Origin: Rhodopseudomonas sp. P2A-2r
Lineage (GTDB): Bacteria; Pseudomonadota; Alphaproteobacteria; Rhizobiales; Xanthobacteraceae
DNA: 64,000 nt
NCBI RefSeq assembly: GCF_026015985.1
Contig: NZ_CP110389.1
Coordinates: 4,496,001-4,560,000 of the forward strand
Direction: 5' to 3'
In this document: positions 1 to 8,398 of the stretch, piece after piece
How the letters are laid out: every line of letters begins with the position of its first letter
Numbering within the stretch: position 1 is the stretch's first letter
The notes under the pieces: model-generated
Databases searched by the model: none
What the model was told of the DNA's origin: nothing
Seen by the model: only the letters and a program-made list of their open reading frames with translations
Program-made: the position numbers and the translations under genes

Positions 1-106
1 AAAACGTACGGTTCGAGCGCTCGCAAGAATCGGACCTCAACTGCGACTAAGTTGCAGTTGCGAACACGCGCGTTGACGTCGGCCGACGGGCTGATAAACC
101 GCGCCC

Positions 107-1492
107 ATGAGCACCCCCACCATCACCCAGACCAAGACGCGCGTCGCCGTCATCTCGATCTTTGCCAGCGCCAGCATGACGGCGGCGAAGCTGATTGTCG
201 GCATTGCCATCGGGAGTCTGTCGCTGATCTCCGAAGCGCTGCACAGTGCTGTCGATGTCGTGGCGACGGTCATCACATGGCTGGTGGTGCGTGTGTCCGA
301 TCGGCCCGCCGACGACGAGCATCATTACGGTCACGGCAAGATCGAGAGCCTGTCGGCGCTCGGCGTCATTGCCATGCTCTACGTGCTGGCCGGCGGCATT
401 CTGGTGCAGGCCTTCAGTCATCTGCGCGAAGGCGCTCCGCCGCCGACATTGTCGGCGCTGCCGTTCGTGGTGCTGCTGGTCGATATCGCGGTGAACTTCT
501 GGCGCGCCCGCGCTCTGCACAGCGCAGCGCGCGACACCAAGAGCCAGGCGCTGGCCGCCGACGCCCTGCATTTTGCCTCCGACGTGCTCGGCTCCGGCGC
601 CGTGATCATCGGCCTGACGCTGTCCGCTTTCGGCTATGCATGGGGCGACGCCGCGGCCGCCATCGGCGTTGCCGTCGTGATCTCGCTGCTCGGCCTGCGG
701 CTGGCGCGCTCGACCGTGGAGACCCTGCTCGACCGTGCGCCGGAAGGCGCCGCCGAAAAGGCGTCGGCGGCCATTGCCGCCGTGCCTGGCGTCGTCGACA
801 TCGAACGGCTGCGCGTCCGCATGGTGGGGACCATCCATTTCATCGATGCCATCGTCCACGTGCCCCGGATCTATCCGATCGACCGCATCGAGGACATCAA
901 GCGCAAGGCGCAGGAGGCCGTCAGCCGCGTGCTCGACGATGCCGACCTGACTTTCACCGCCGTCCCGATCGCCGGCGACAACGAGAGCATTCGCGAGCGG
1001 ATCATGGTCATCGCACGCAATTCGGGCGTCGCAATTCATCACGTCACCGTTCACGACCTCGGCGGCCGGCTCACGGTCAGCATCGATCTCGAGGTCGACG
1101 GCGAGATGCCGCTCAACGCGGCGCACGACATCGCCCATGAACTGGAGCGCAATATCCGCGACGAGTTCGGCGCGGACGCCGAGGTCGACACCCACATCGA
1201 ACCGCTGCAGCCGGATCTGCCGCTAGGCACCGACGTGGCACCGGCGCGTGCCGAACAGATCAGCCAGGCGCTGGCGCGGTTCGCAGCCGGCGGCGCCATC
1301 AACGACATCCACAACGTGCGGGTGCGCGATACCGACGCCGGCGAGATCGTGAACTTCCATTGCCGGGCCGCGCCGACCATGAGCGTGATCGATGTCCACA
1401 ATGGCGTCGACGAGATCGAGCGCGCTTTGCGCGGCGCATTCCCCAGCGTGAAGCGCGTGATCAGTCACGCCGAACCGCAACGCAACGCCTGA
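107..1492 (+). CDS. Cation diffusion facilitator (CDF) transporter with extended C-terminus
   Basis: This 461-residue protein is a proton-coupled divalent metal exporter of the inner membrane. The N-terminal half (about residues 12-215) holds the CDF membrane domain. TM2 has H46xxxD50 and TM5 has H155xxxD159, the residues that bind metal in this family, and a HHYGHGKIE motif at 72-80 is diagnostic. Typical CDF proteins have about 300 residues with one cytoplasmic dimerisation domain. Here the tail from about 215 to the end looks like three successive dimerisation-type alpha/beta units (about 225-315, 335-405 and 415-458). The substrate (Zn, Co, Fe or Mn) cannot be told from sequence alone. 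The ATG at 107 starts directly before the first hydrophobic segment, and the gene stands alone. The family call is secure; the triple-tail reading is by eye. Confidence 0.9.
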   Translation: MSTPTITQTKTRVAVISIFASASMTAAKLIVGIAIGSLSLISEALHSAVDVVATVITWLVVRVSDRPADDEHHYGHGKIESLSALGVIAMLYVLAGGILVQAFSHLREGAPPPTLSALPFVVLLVDIAVNFWRARALHSAARDTKSQALAADALHFASDVLGSGAVIIGLTLSAFGYAWGDAAAAIGVAVVISLLGLRLARSTVETLLDRAPEGAAEKASAAIAAVPGVVDIERLRVRMVGTIHFIDAIVHVPRIYPIDRIEDIKRKAQEAVSRVLDDADLTFTAVPIAGDNESIRERIMVIARNSGVAIHHVTVHDLGGRLTVSIDLEVDGEMPLNAAHDIAHELERNIRDEFGADAEVDTHIEPLQPDLPLGTDVAPARAEQISQALARFAAGGAINDIHNVRVRDTDAGEIVNFHCRAAPTMSVIDVHNGVDEIERALRGAFPSVKRVISHAEPQRNA

Positions 1493-1582
1493 ACACGCGG
1501 CGTTCCTGTTTCGGACTCATCAACGTCCGTATGATCACGAGCTGATCGCATAAATTTTCCCTTGGATAGAATTTATTTCACG

Positions 1583-1597
1583 TTAACGTTTCGTTGA
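1583..1597 (+). promoter_or_regulatory. CtrA-like half-site pair upstream of the PAS kinase
   Basis: TTAA at 1583-1586, seven bases, then TTGA at 1594-1597 differ by one base from the CtrA full site TTAA-N7-TTAA. The site lies about 105 bases before the start of a PleC/DivJ-like kinase, in the only AT-rich stretch between the two genes. A short palindrome (GATTCAAATGAATC) lies at 1621-1634. The link to CtrA is an inference from one near-match. Confidence 0.25.
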
Positions 1598-1702
1598 CTC
1601 TCGACAGCCCGGGCAATCTGGATTCAAATGAATCCGTTGATTCGAAGCGACGGGGCAGTCTTTTCGGTCAGAGTTCAGCGACAAAGCCGAGGGGGCTAAG
1701 CT

Positions 1703-4027
1703 ATGGCGCGCGCACACGCGGCGAGCGCGTGCGTCCAATCCGATTCGATCAAGGGATTGGCGCAGTCGATCGCGAAACCGGCCTATCATAGGCTATTGAT
1801 TGCGGAGCCGGCGCTCCGCCGCGCAGTGCCGACACTGATCATTGCATTTCTCATCACCATTTTCTTTGGCGCCTTCGTGCAGGTCCTGGATCAGGGCCGC
1901 CAGAAGCAGGCTTCCACCAAGCGCGACATGGCTGCGCTGGCCGACCTGCTCGGCGAGCGGCTTGAGCGCGTCGGCGCCGCGCAGCTGGACCGTGCAGCAT
2001 CGAGCGAACGACTGCAGGCCGCGCTGCCCGGTCTCATTCCGTCATGGGGCATCGCAGCAGGTCGCCACGTCGTCATCATCGGCGCCGATCTTCGCATCCT
2101 CGCCCGGGTCCCGATCGACGTGCCGCTCGGCGACACCAGCCGCATCCTAGACGCTCTGAGCGCGACCCAGTCGGTCACCCCGCAAAGCCAGCACGCCGAC
2201 GCCGTCGAAGTCACCCTTCCCGGCGGCAACCACGCGCTTGCCATCCAGCGCATCGTCAAGTCGCTGCCGGGCCGGCTAGTCATTGTGCAGGAAAACAACG
2301 AATCGATCTGGCGCTCCGATGCGGCGCTTGCCATCACGCTGTCGGCCACCACCGGCTTCGTCGTGCTGATCCTCGGCTTTGCCTTTCACTGGCAATCGAC
2401 CCGCGCCCGCGAGGGCGACGCCATCAACGATGCCGTGCGCGGCCGCATCGACACTGCGCTCAACCGCGGTCGCTGCGGATTGTGGGACTGGGACCTGTCG
2501 CGCGGACGGATCTTCTGGTCGCAGTCGATGTTCACCATGCTCGGACTGGACAGCCGCAGCGACCTGCTGACCTTCGGCGAGGTCAACGCGCTGGTGAAGT
2601 CCGACGACATCGACCTGTTCGAGATCGCCGACCAGTTGATCTCCTCGCAGCTCAGCCACATCGACCAGACCTTCCGCATGCAGCACAGCAACGGCCACTG
2701 GATCTGGCTGCGGGTGCGCTGCGAACTCAGCCAGGGCCCCGGCGACAACGGCCAGCACCTGATCGGTATCGCTGTCGACATCACTGAGCAGAAAAGCCTC
2801 GCCGAAAAGACGGTCGAGGCCGACCTTCGGCTGCGCGACGCCATCGAGACCATTCCGGAAGCCTTCGTGCTGTGGGATGCCGAAGATCGTCTGGTTCTCT
2901 GCAACTCGCACTTCCAGCGGCTGCACAAGCTGCCGGATTCCGCGGTCACGCCCGGCACCTCGTATGAGACGGTACTTGAAGTCGGCAGCATGCCGGAAGT
3001 GCGCACCCGCCTCGCCGAATCCAGCGCCCACGCCCCCGGCGCGCGCACCTTCGAGGCCCAGATCGAGAATGGCAGCTGGCTGCATATCAGCGAGCGCCGC
3101 ACCAAGGACGGCGGCTATGTGTCGGTCGGCACCGACATCACCCGCATCAAGGAACACGAGCAGAAGCTGGTCGACAACGATCTGCGGCTGCGCGCCACGG
3201 TCATCGATCTCAAGCACTCGCAGACCACGCTGGAACAGCAGGCGCTCGAACTCGCCGACCTCGCACAGAAATACTCGGACGAGAAAAACCGCGCCGAGGA
3301 AGCCAACCAGACCAAGTCAAAGTTTCTCGCCAATATGAGTCATGAGCTGCGCACCCCGCTCAACGCCATCATCGGCTTCTCCGAAATCATGGGCAGCGGC
3401 ATGTTCGGCACGCTCGGATCGGAAAAATACCAGGAATACTGCCACGACATTCTCACCAGCGGTCACTACCTGCTGGAAGTCATCAACGACATTCTCGACA
3501 TGTCGAAGATCGAGGCCGGCCGCATGAAGCTGGACCTGGAGCGCCTAGATCTGGCCAAGACCCTTTCGGAATCGCTGCGCGTGGTGTCCGGCCGCGCCGA
3601 CGACAAGCAACTGACGCTGCGCTCGGACATCGAAGCCGACCTCGCGGTTGTTGCCGACCGCCGCGCCATCAAGCAGATCCTGGTGAACCTGCTGTCGAAT
3701 GCGGTGAAGTTCACGCCGGACGGCGGCAAGGTCGAGGTCCGCGCGCGCGTGCTGCGCGACTCCGTGGTGCTGATGATCGCCGACACCGGCATCGGCATTG
3801 CCCCGCATTCGTTGCGGCGCCTCGGCAAACCGTTCGAGCAGGTCGAGAGCCAGCTGACCAAGACCTATCACGGCTCCGGGCTTGGCCTCGCCATTGCCAA
3901 GTCGCTGACCAACCTGCATGGCGGTTCGATGCGGCTGCGCTCCAAGCTCGGCACCGGCACGGTGGTCTGCGTGACCCTGCCGCGCGAAGGCCGGACAGCG
4001 GCGAACCCGATTTCCGAAGCCGCCTAA
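1703..4027 (+). CDS. PAS-domain sensor histidine kinase, PleC/DivJ-like
   Basis: A 774-residue membrane histidine kinase. Two transmembrane segments (about 41-62 and 207-229) bracket a periplasmic region of about 145 residues. Two PAS domains follow (about 250-370 and 375-490), then a coiled linker, a HisKA domain with H-box His547 (FLANMSHELRTPLNAIIGF), an N-box around Asn666, a DTGIGI G1 box and a GSGLGLAI G2 box. The H-box and the KYQEYCHDI segment after it resemble the PleC/DivJ cell-cycle kinases of alphaproteobacteria. No receiver domain is attached and no response regulator is adjacent. The ATG at 1703 is preceded by a GAGGGG ribosome site. It could equally be an orphan environmental sensor of the same HisKA subgroup. 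Confidence 0.85.
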   Translation: MARAHAASACVQSDSIKGLAQSIAKPAYHRLLIAEPALRRAVPTLIIAFLITIFFGAFVQVLDQGRQKQASTKRDMAALADLLGERLERVGAAQLDRAASSERLQAALPGLIPSWGIAAGRHVVIIGADLRILARVPIDVPLGDTSRILDALSATQSVTPQSQHADAVEVTLPGGNHALAIQRIVKSLPGRLVIVQENNESIWRSDAALAITLSATTGFVVLILGFAFHWQSTRAREGDAINDAVRGRIDTALNRGRCGLWDWDLSRGRIFWSQSMFTMLGLDSRSDLLTFGEVNALVKSDDIDLFEIADQLISSQLSHIDQTFRMQHSNGHWIWLRVRCELSQGPGDNGQHLIGIAVDITEQKSLAEKTVEADLRLRDAIETIPEAFVLWDAEDRLVLCNSHFQRLHKLPDSAVTPGTSYETVLEVGSMPEVRTRLAESSAHAPGARTFEAQIENGSWLHISERRTKDGGYVSVGTDITRIKEHEQKLVDNDLRLRATVIDLKHSQTTLEQQALELADLAQKYSDEKNRAEEANQTKSKFLANMSHELRTPLNAIIGFSEIMGSGMFGTLGSEKYQEYCHDILTSGHYLLEVINDILDMSKIEAGRMKLDLERLDLAKTLSESLRVVSGRADDKQLTLRSDIEADLAVVADRRAIKQILVNLLSNAVKFTPDGGKVEVRARVLRDSVVLMIADTGIGIAPHSLRRLGKPFEQVESQLTKTYHGSGLGLAIAKSLTNLHGGSMRLRSKLGTGTVVCVTLPREGRTAANPISEAA

Positions 4028-4223
4028 AGACCGGCTCGCCAGCGGCACGCCCCGGCCGCCTCGGAACCCGCCGCAGGGTTGCTCGCGGACATCCCTTCTA
4101 TCGGCTCGATTCGACCGCCAGCGCCAGTTAGCGTAATTGTCGGCCAAATTGGAGCGGCCTTGCCACTGGCGCAGGGCGTCGCTCACCCGCCGAGCGGCGA
4201 AGACGGACAGAAACGAGCGGAAT

Positions 4224-5504
4224 TTGGACGCGATCGAAATCAAGGGCTGGTGCCCGGGCGCCTTGCGGCCGATGCCGAGCGGCGACGGCCTGATCGTGCG
4301 CGTCCGGCCGCTGTTCGGCCGGCTCGGCGTGGACGACCTGTCCGCGCTCGGCGAGGCCGCCGCGCGGTTCGGCAACGGCCAGCTCGATCTGACGCGCCGC
4401 GCCAACCTGCAGATCCGCGGCGTCAGCAGGGCGGCGCTGGCGCCGTTGCAGCAGGGGATCCGGCGCATGGGATTGCTCGACAGCGATGCCGACGGCGAAT
4501 CGGTGCGCAACGTCATGATCAATCCCACTGCCGGCATCGACCCGAGCGAAGTTTTGGACGTGCGCGAGGTTGCCGCTGCACTCACGAGAACGCTCATGGC
4601 GCGCGCGTCGCTGTGGTCGCTGCCGGGCAAGTTTGGCTTCATCGTGGATGGCGGCGGCGCGCTGGACCTGTCGGGCGAGCGCGCCGATATTCGCCTCGCT
4701 GCGGTCCGGGTGGATGCAGCGCCCATGCTCGCGGTCGGCCTGGACCGCCGCGGCGGCACGCTCTGGCTCGGCACGGTGACGCCGGACAGCGCCGCGGACG
4801 CCTGCATCGCAATCGCGACCGCTTATCTCGACGTGACCCAGCCCACGCAGCGGCGGCGCATGCGCGAACTATCCGAGACCGACGTCGCCGCGATCCGTTC
4901 GGTTGTAGCAGCGCGGCTTGGTCCGCGGCCCGATCGGCCGCCAGTCCCTGCACCGATCGCGCCCCGTCGCGTCGGTGCGTTCGATTTCGGCAACGGCCGC
5001 TTTGCCGTCGGCTTGGCGATGCCGTTCGGGCACATCGAGCATAACCAGATTCGGACGCTTGTGGCGGCTTTGACATCGGCCGGCGTCAGCGAGGTCAGAC
5101 TCTCGCCCTGGCGCGTCCTCTACGCACAAGTCCCCGATGCGCCGTCCGCGCGGCGTCTGCTCGATAGCGCCGCCGGATGGATCGTCGCGGCGGACGATCC
5201 GCTGCTGCGCATCGAGGCCTGCCCCGGCGCGCCGTCCTGCGCATCGACGACGCTCAACACCCGGGCCATCGCGCGCCAGCTGGCGCCGCATCTCCCTGGC
5301 GGCTTCACCGGCAACATCCACGTGTCCGGCTGCGCCAAGGGCTGCGCCCGGTCGGCGCCGTCCGATCTGGTTCTGGTCGGCACCGGCGACCGCTTCGGCA
5401 TCGTGCGCAACGGCACGGCGCGCGACCCGTTCTCCGAGTCCGTATCGGCATCCGAACTCGCGGCATTCCTCGACCGGATCTTTCGCTCCATGGCAACAGC
5501 ATGA
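4224..5504 (+). CDS. cobG: Precorrin-3B synthase CobG
   Basis: CobG is the oxygen-dependent monooxygenase that converts precorrin-3A to precorrin-3B in aerobic cobalamin synthesis. The protein has the two-repeat nitrite/sulfite-reductase fold. Near the C-terminus CPGAPSC (Cys333, Cys339) and SGCAKGC (Cys370, Cys374) supply the four ligands of the [4Fe-4S] cluster. The open frame reaches back to a TTG at 4137, but similarity to CobG begins at DAIEIKGWCPGALRP, so the TTG at 4224 behind a weak GAGCGG is preferred. The stop overlaps the cobH start (ATGA), so the two are translationally coupled. It is first in the cob cluster. I see no credible cobalamin riboswitch in the 200 bases upstream. Confidence 0.85.
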   Translation: MDAIEIKGWCPGALRPMPSGDGLIVRVRPLFGRLGVDDLSALGEAAARFGNGQLDLTRRANLQIRGVSRAALAPLQQGIRRMGLLDSDADGESVRNVMINPTAGIDPSEVLDVREVAAALTRTLMARASLWSLPGKFGFIVDGGGALDLSGERADIRLAAVRVDAAPMLAVGLDRRGGTLWLGTVTPDSAADACIAIATAYLDVTQPTQRRRMRELSETDVAAIRSVVAARLGPRPDRPPVPAPIAPRRVGAFDFGNGRFAVGLAMPFGHIEHNQIRTLVAALTSAGVSEVRLSPWRVLYAQVPDAPSARRLLDSAAGWIVAADDPLLRIEACPGAPSCASTTLNTRAIARQLAPHLPGGFTGNIHVSGCAKGCARSAPSDLVLVGTGDRFGIVRNGTARDPFSESVSASELAAFLDRIFRSMATA

Positions 5505-6133
5505 CTGAACCGCACAACTACATTCGCGATGGCGAGGAAATCTATCGCAACTCCTTCGCCATCATCCGCACCGAATCCGATCTGGCGCGGTTCAACGCCG
5601 TGGAAGAGCGCGTTGCGGTGCGTATCATCCATGCCTGCGGCATGCCCGATATCGTCGACGACATCGAGATGTCGGCAACCTTCGCGGATCGTGCCCGCGC
5701 CGCGTTGCATGACGGCGCGCCCATCCTGTGCGACGCCAACATGGTGGCGCAGGGCATCACCCGCAAACGGCTGCCGCGCGACAACGAGGTGATCTGTACC
5801 CTCTCCGACCCCTCGGTTGCCGGCCTCGCCGCGCAACTCGGCAACACGCGCTCCGCAGCGGCGCTGGAACTATGGCGCCCGCGTCTCGCCGGCGCGGTGG
5901 TGGCCATCGGCAATGCGCCGACCGCCCTGTTCTATCTGCTCGAGATGCTCGATCGCGGCGCGCCGCTGCCGGCTGCGGTGATCGGCGTACCGGTCGGCTT
6001 TGTCGGCGCCGCCGAATCCAAGCAGGCGTTGGCCCTGCAGGCCCATGTGCCGTTTCTTGTGGTCCACGGCCGCCGTGGCGGCAGCGCCATGGCCGTGGCA
6101 GCCATCAATGCCCTGGCGAGCGACCGCGAATGA
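5501..6133 (+). CDS. cobH: Precorrin-8X methylmutase CobH
   Basis: CobH moves the C-11 methyl group to C-12, turning precorrin-8X into hydrogenobyrinic acid. The 210-residue length is normal. His44 in RIIHACGMPDI matches the active-site histidine of the family, and GNAPTALF plus the C-terminal GRRGGSAMAVAAIN are also family signatures. It starts at ATG 5501 overlapping the cobG stop, and its own stop overlaps the cobI start at 6130 (ATGA again), so cobG-H-I-J form a tightly coupled unit. Nothing odd was seen. Confidence 0.92.
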   Translation: MTEPHNYIRDGEEIYRNSFAIIRTESDLARFNAVEERVAVRIIHACGMPDIVDDIEMSATFADRARAALHDGAPILCDANMVAQGITRKRLPRDNEVICTLSDPSVAGLAAQLGNTRSAAALELWRPRLAGAVVAIGNAPTALFYLLEMLDRGAPLPAAVIGVPVGFVGAAESKQALALQAHVPFLVVHGRRGGSAMAVAAINALASDRE

Positions 6134-6887
6134 CAACCATCGAAAGCCTCGCGGGCCGCGCCGCTGCGGGGACATTGTACGGCATCGGCGTCGGACCGGG
6201 TGACCTGCGCTACATCACGCTGCGCGCTGCAGCCCTGGTGCAGAGCGTCGACGTGGTGGCATTCTTTGCCAAGCGCGGCCTGCAGGGCAATGCGCGCGGC
6301 ATTGTCGCGCCGTTGATCGCCGCCGGGCGCCACGAATTGCGACTTGAATATCCGGTGACCGACGAAGTCCCCACCCATGATGCCGCGTATCGCGAGCCGA
6401 TCGCCCGCTTCTACGAAGAGAGCGGCGATCTGCTGGCCGCGCAGCTGCGGCAGGGCAAATCGGTCGGGCTGCTGGCCGAGGGCGATCCGTTCTTCTACGG
6501 CTCGTTCATGCATATGTGGCGCCGTCTCGACACGCTATTCCCGATCGAGGTCGTGCCCGGCGTCACCGGCATGTCGGGCGCGTGGACCCGCGCCAATGCA
6601 CCGATCACCTGGGGCGACGATGTGCTGACCGTGCTGCCCGGCACGCTCGACGAGGCGCAGCTGACGCGGCGGCTCGGCGACACCGACGCCGCCGTGATCA
6701 TGAAGGTCGGCAAGAACCTCGAAAAATCCGCCGCGCCGTCACGGCCGCCGGGCTTCTGGAGCGCGCGATCTATGTGGTGCGCGGCACCATGGCCGAACAG
6801 CGCATCATGCCGCTGGCGGATTGCAACGATGCCACGGCGCCATATTTTTCCATGGTGCTGATTCCCGGGCAGGGGCGACGGCTGTGA
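6130..6887 (+). pseudogene. cobI: Precorrin-2 C20-methyltransferase CobI, frameshifted
   Basis: CobI adds the C-20 methyl group to precorrin-2 using S-adenosylmethionine. Residues 1 to about 200 read normally: GIGVGPGD near the start, AEGDPFFYGSF in the SAM site, VVPGVTGMSGA. At the five-A run 6722-6726 (codons for NLEK) the frame is lost. The family's C-terminus (RAVTAAGLLERAIYVVRG through ...PYFSMVLIPGQGRRL) continues in the other frame to the stop at 6885-6887. One extra A would restore a 252-residue protein of normal length. The start (ATG 6130) overlaps the cobH stop and the end overlaps the cobJ GTG. The break could be assembly error, recent mutation, or slippage at the A-run. The product as written would be truncated and inactive. 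Confidence 0.85.
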
Positions 6888-7648
6888 GCGGCTCCCTCGT
6901 CATCATCGGCCTCGGCCCGGGCTCGCCCGACTATCTCACGCCGTCGGCGGCGCGGGCGCTGGCTGTCGCCACCGACCTGATCGGCTACAGCGTCTATATC
7001 GATCGCATTCCCGTCAATGATCCCGCGCAGGTGCGTCACGGCACCGGCAACCGCGTCGAGGCCGATCGCGCGCGCCATGCGCTTGAGCTTGCGGTCGGAG
7101 GCCGCCATGTCGCCGTGGTGTCGGGCGGCGATCCGGGCGTGTTCGCCATGGCCGCTGCGGTCTTCGAGGCGATCGAGGCCGGCGATCCCGCCTGGCGGCA
7201 GCTCGACATCCGGGTCGAACCGGGCATCACCGCGATGCTCGCTGCGGCAGCCGAAGTCGGTGCGCCGCTCGGCGGCGACTTCTGCGCCATCTCGCTGTCC
7301 GACAATCTGAAATCCTGGGAGACCATCGCCAAAAGGCTCGCAGCAGCCGCCGATGGCGACTTCGTCATCGCGTTCTACAACCCGGCCTCGTCCGCACGGC
7401 CGCACCAGATCGGGCTCGCCTTCGAGCTGTTGCGCGCCAGGAAGGCGCCGGAGACCGTGGTGCTGCTGATCCGTAACGCCGCCATGCCCGATGTCCGCGT
7501 CGTCGTCACCACGCTGGCAGAGGTCGATGCCGCCTTGGTCGACATGCGCACGCTGGTGATCGTCGGCGCCTCCACAACCCGGCTGCTGGCGCGCGACGGC
7601 AAGACGCCGTGGGTCTACACGCCGCGCGCCGAACGCGACAGACTGTGA
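6884..7648 (+). CDS. cobJ: Precorrin-3B C17-methyltransferase CobJ
   Basis: CobJ methylates C-17 and contracts the ring to give precorrin-4. The 254-residue protein shows the tetrapyrrole-methylase pattern: LVIIGLGPGSPDYLTP at the N-terminus, VSGGDPGVFAMA in the SAM pocket, VEPGITAMLAAAAEVGAPLGGDFC, and FYNPASSARPHQ. The GTG at 6884 (GTGA overlap with the cobI stop) is the natural start, as the first glycine loop begins within seven residues. The 3' end overlaps the convergent cobK gene by 34 bases. Confidence 0.9.
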   Translation: MSGSLVIIGLGPGSPDYLTPSAARALAVATDLIGYSVYIDRIPVNDPAQVRHGTGNRVEADRARHALELAVGGRHVAVVSGGDPGVFAMAAAVFEAIEAGDPAWRQLDIRVEPGITAMLAAAAEVGAPLGGDFCAISLSDNLKSWETIAKRLAAAADGDFVIAFYNPASSARPHQIGLAFELLRARKAPETVVLLIRNAAMPDVRVVVTTLAEVDAALVDMRTLVIVGASTTRLLARDGKTPWVYTPRAERDRL

Positions 7649-8385
7649 TGCAGCCGTTGCTCAAGCCAGGGAATTGCGGCGGCTGGACTGGCAAGCCAAT
7701 CGCCACGCGGCTTGTGCGGACGCGCTATCATCACCACCGGAATCCCGCGTTCGCGCGCCGCGACGATTTTCGCATAGGCGGCACCGCCACCCGAATTTTT
7801 CGATACGATCACCTCGACCTGTTCGTCGTCGAGCAGCGCCGCCTCAGACGCCAGATCGAACGGCCCGCGCGCCAACCGCACATGGAGATCGGGCGGCAGC
7901 GCGATATCGCCAGGCGGATCGACCATGCGGGCGACGTAGTGGTGCTGCGGCGCGGCCGCGAAGGCGCTGAGTTCGAGTCGCCCTACCGTCAGCAACACCC
8001 GGCGCGGCGCCGCTCCGAGCGCCCCCACGGCGTCCGTGACGCTGTCGACGCTGCGCCAGTCATCGCCGGGCACTGGCTGCCATGCCGGCCGGTCGATCGA
8101 CGTCAGCGGAATCCCGAGCTGCGCGCAGGCAGCCACGGCATGGGCCGACATCTGCGCGGCAAAGGGATGGGTGGCGTCGATCACCGCCTCGGTGCCATGC
8201 TCGCGCAGCCAAGCTTTGAGACCATCGACACCGCCGAAGCCGCCGCTCCGCAGCGGCACCGCCTGCGCCCGGGGATTCAGGGTACGTCCTGCCAGCGACA
8301 GGATCGCATCGAAGCGGCCGTCGGCCGCGAGCAGCGGCGACAATTCGGACGCTTCGGTGGAGCCGCCGAGAACGAGAACACGCAT
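7615..8385 (-). CDS. cobK: Cobalt-precorrin-6A/precorrin-6A reductase CobK
   Basis: CobK is the NADPH-dependent reductase that turns precorrin-6A into precorrin-6B. The 256-residue protein begins with the Rossmann motif MRVLVLGGSTEASEL and carries DATHPFAAQMSAHA and VSKNSGGGAAYAKI, all typical. An alternative start 15 bases upstream (cat at 8398-8400) adds five residues. The gene sits on the opposite strand between cobJ and cobL, overlapping cobJ at its 3' end and diverging from cobL, a common arrangement in rhizobia. Confidence 0.9.
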   Translation of the reverse strand: MRVLVLGGSTEASELSPLLAADGRFDAILSLAGRTLNPRAQAVPLRSGGFGGVDGLKAWLREHGTEAVIDATHPFAAQMSAHAVAACAQLGIPLTSIDRPAWQPVPGDDWRSVDSVTDAVGALGAAPRRVLLTVGRLELSAFAAAPQHHYVARMVDPPGDIALPPDLHVRLARGPFDLASEAALLDDEQVEVIVSKNSGGGAAYAKIVAARERGIPVVMIARPHKPRGDWLASPAAAIPWLEQRLHHSLSRSARGV

Positions 8386-8398
8386 CGGGACATCCCGC

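Noticed and set aside
4028..4224. Possible cobalamin riboswitch before cobG (a GCCACTGGCGCAGGG stretch near 4161).
   Set aside because: Only a partial B12-box-like start is present. The conserved core and the GGGAAGG part are missing, and the stretch is probably chance in GC-rich DNA.
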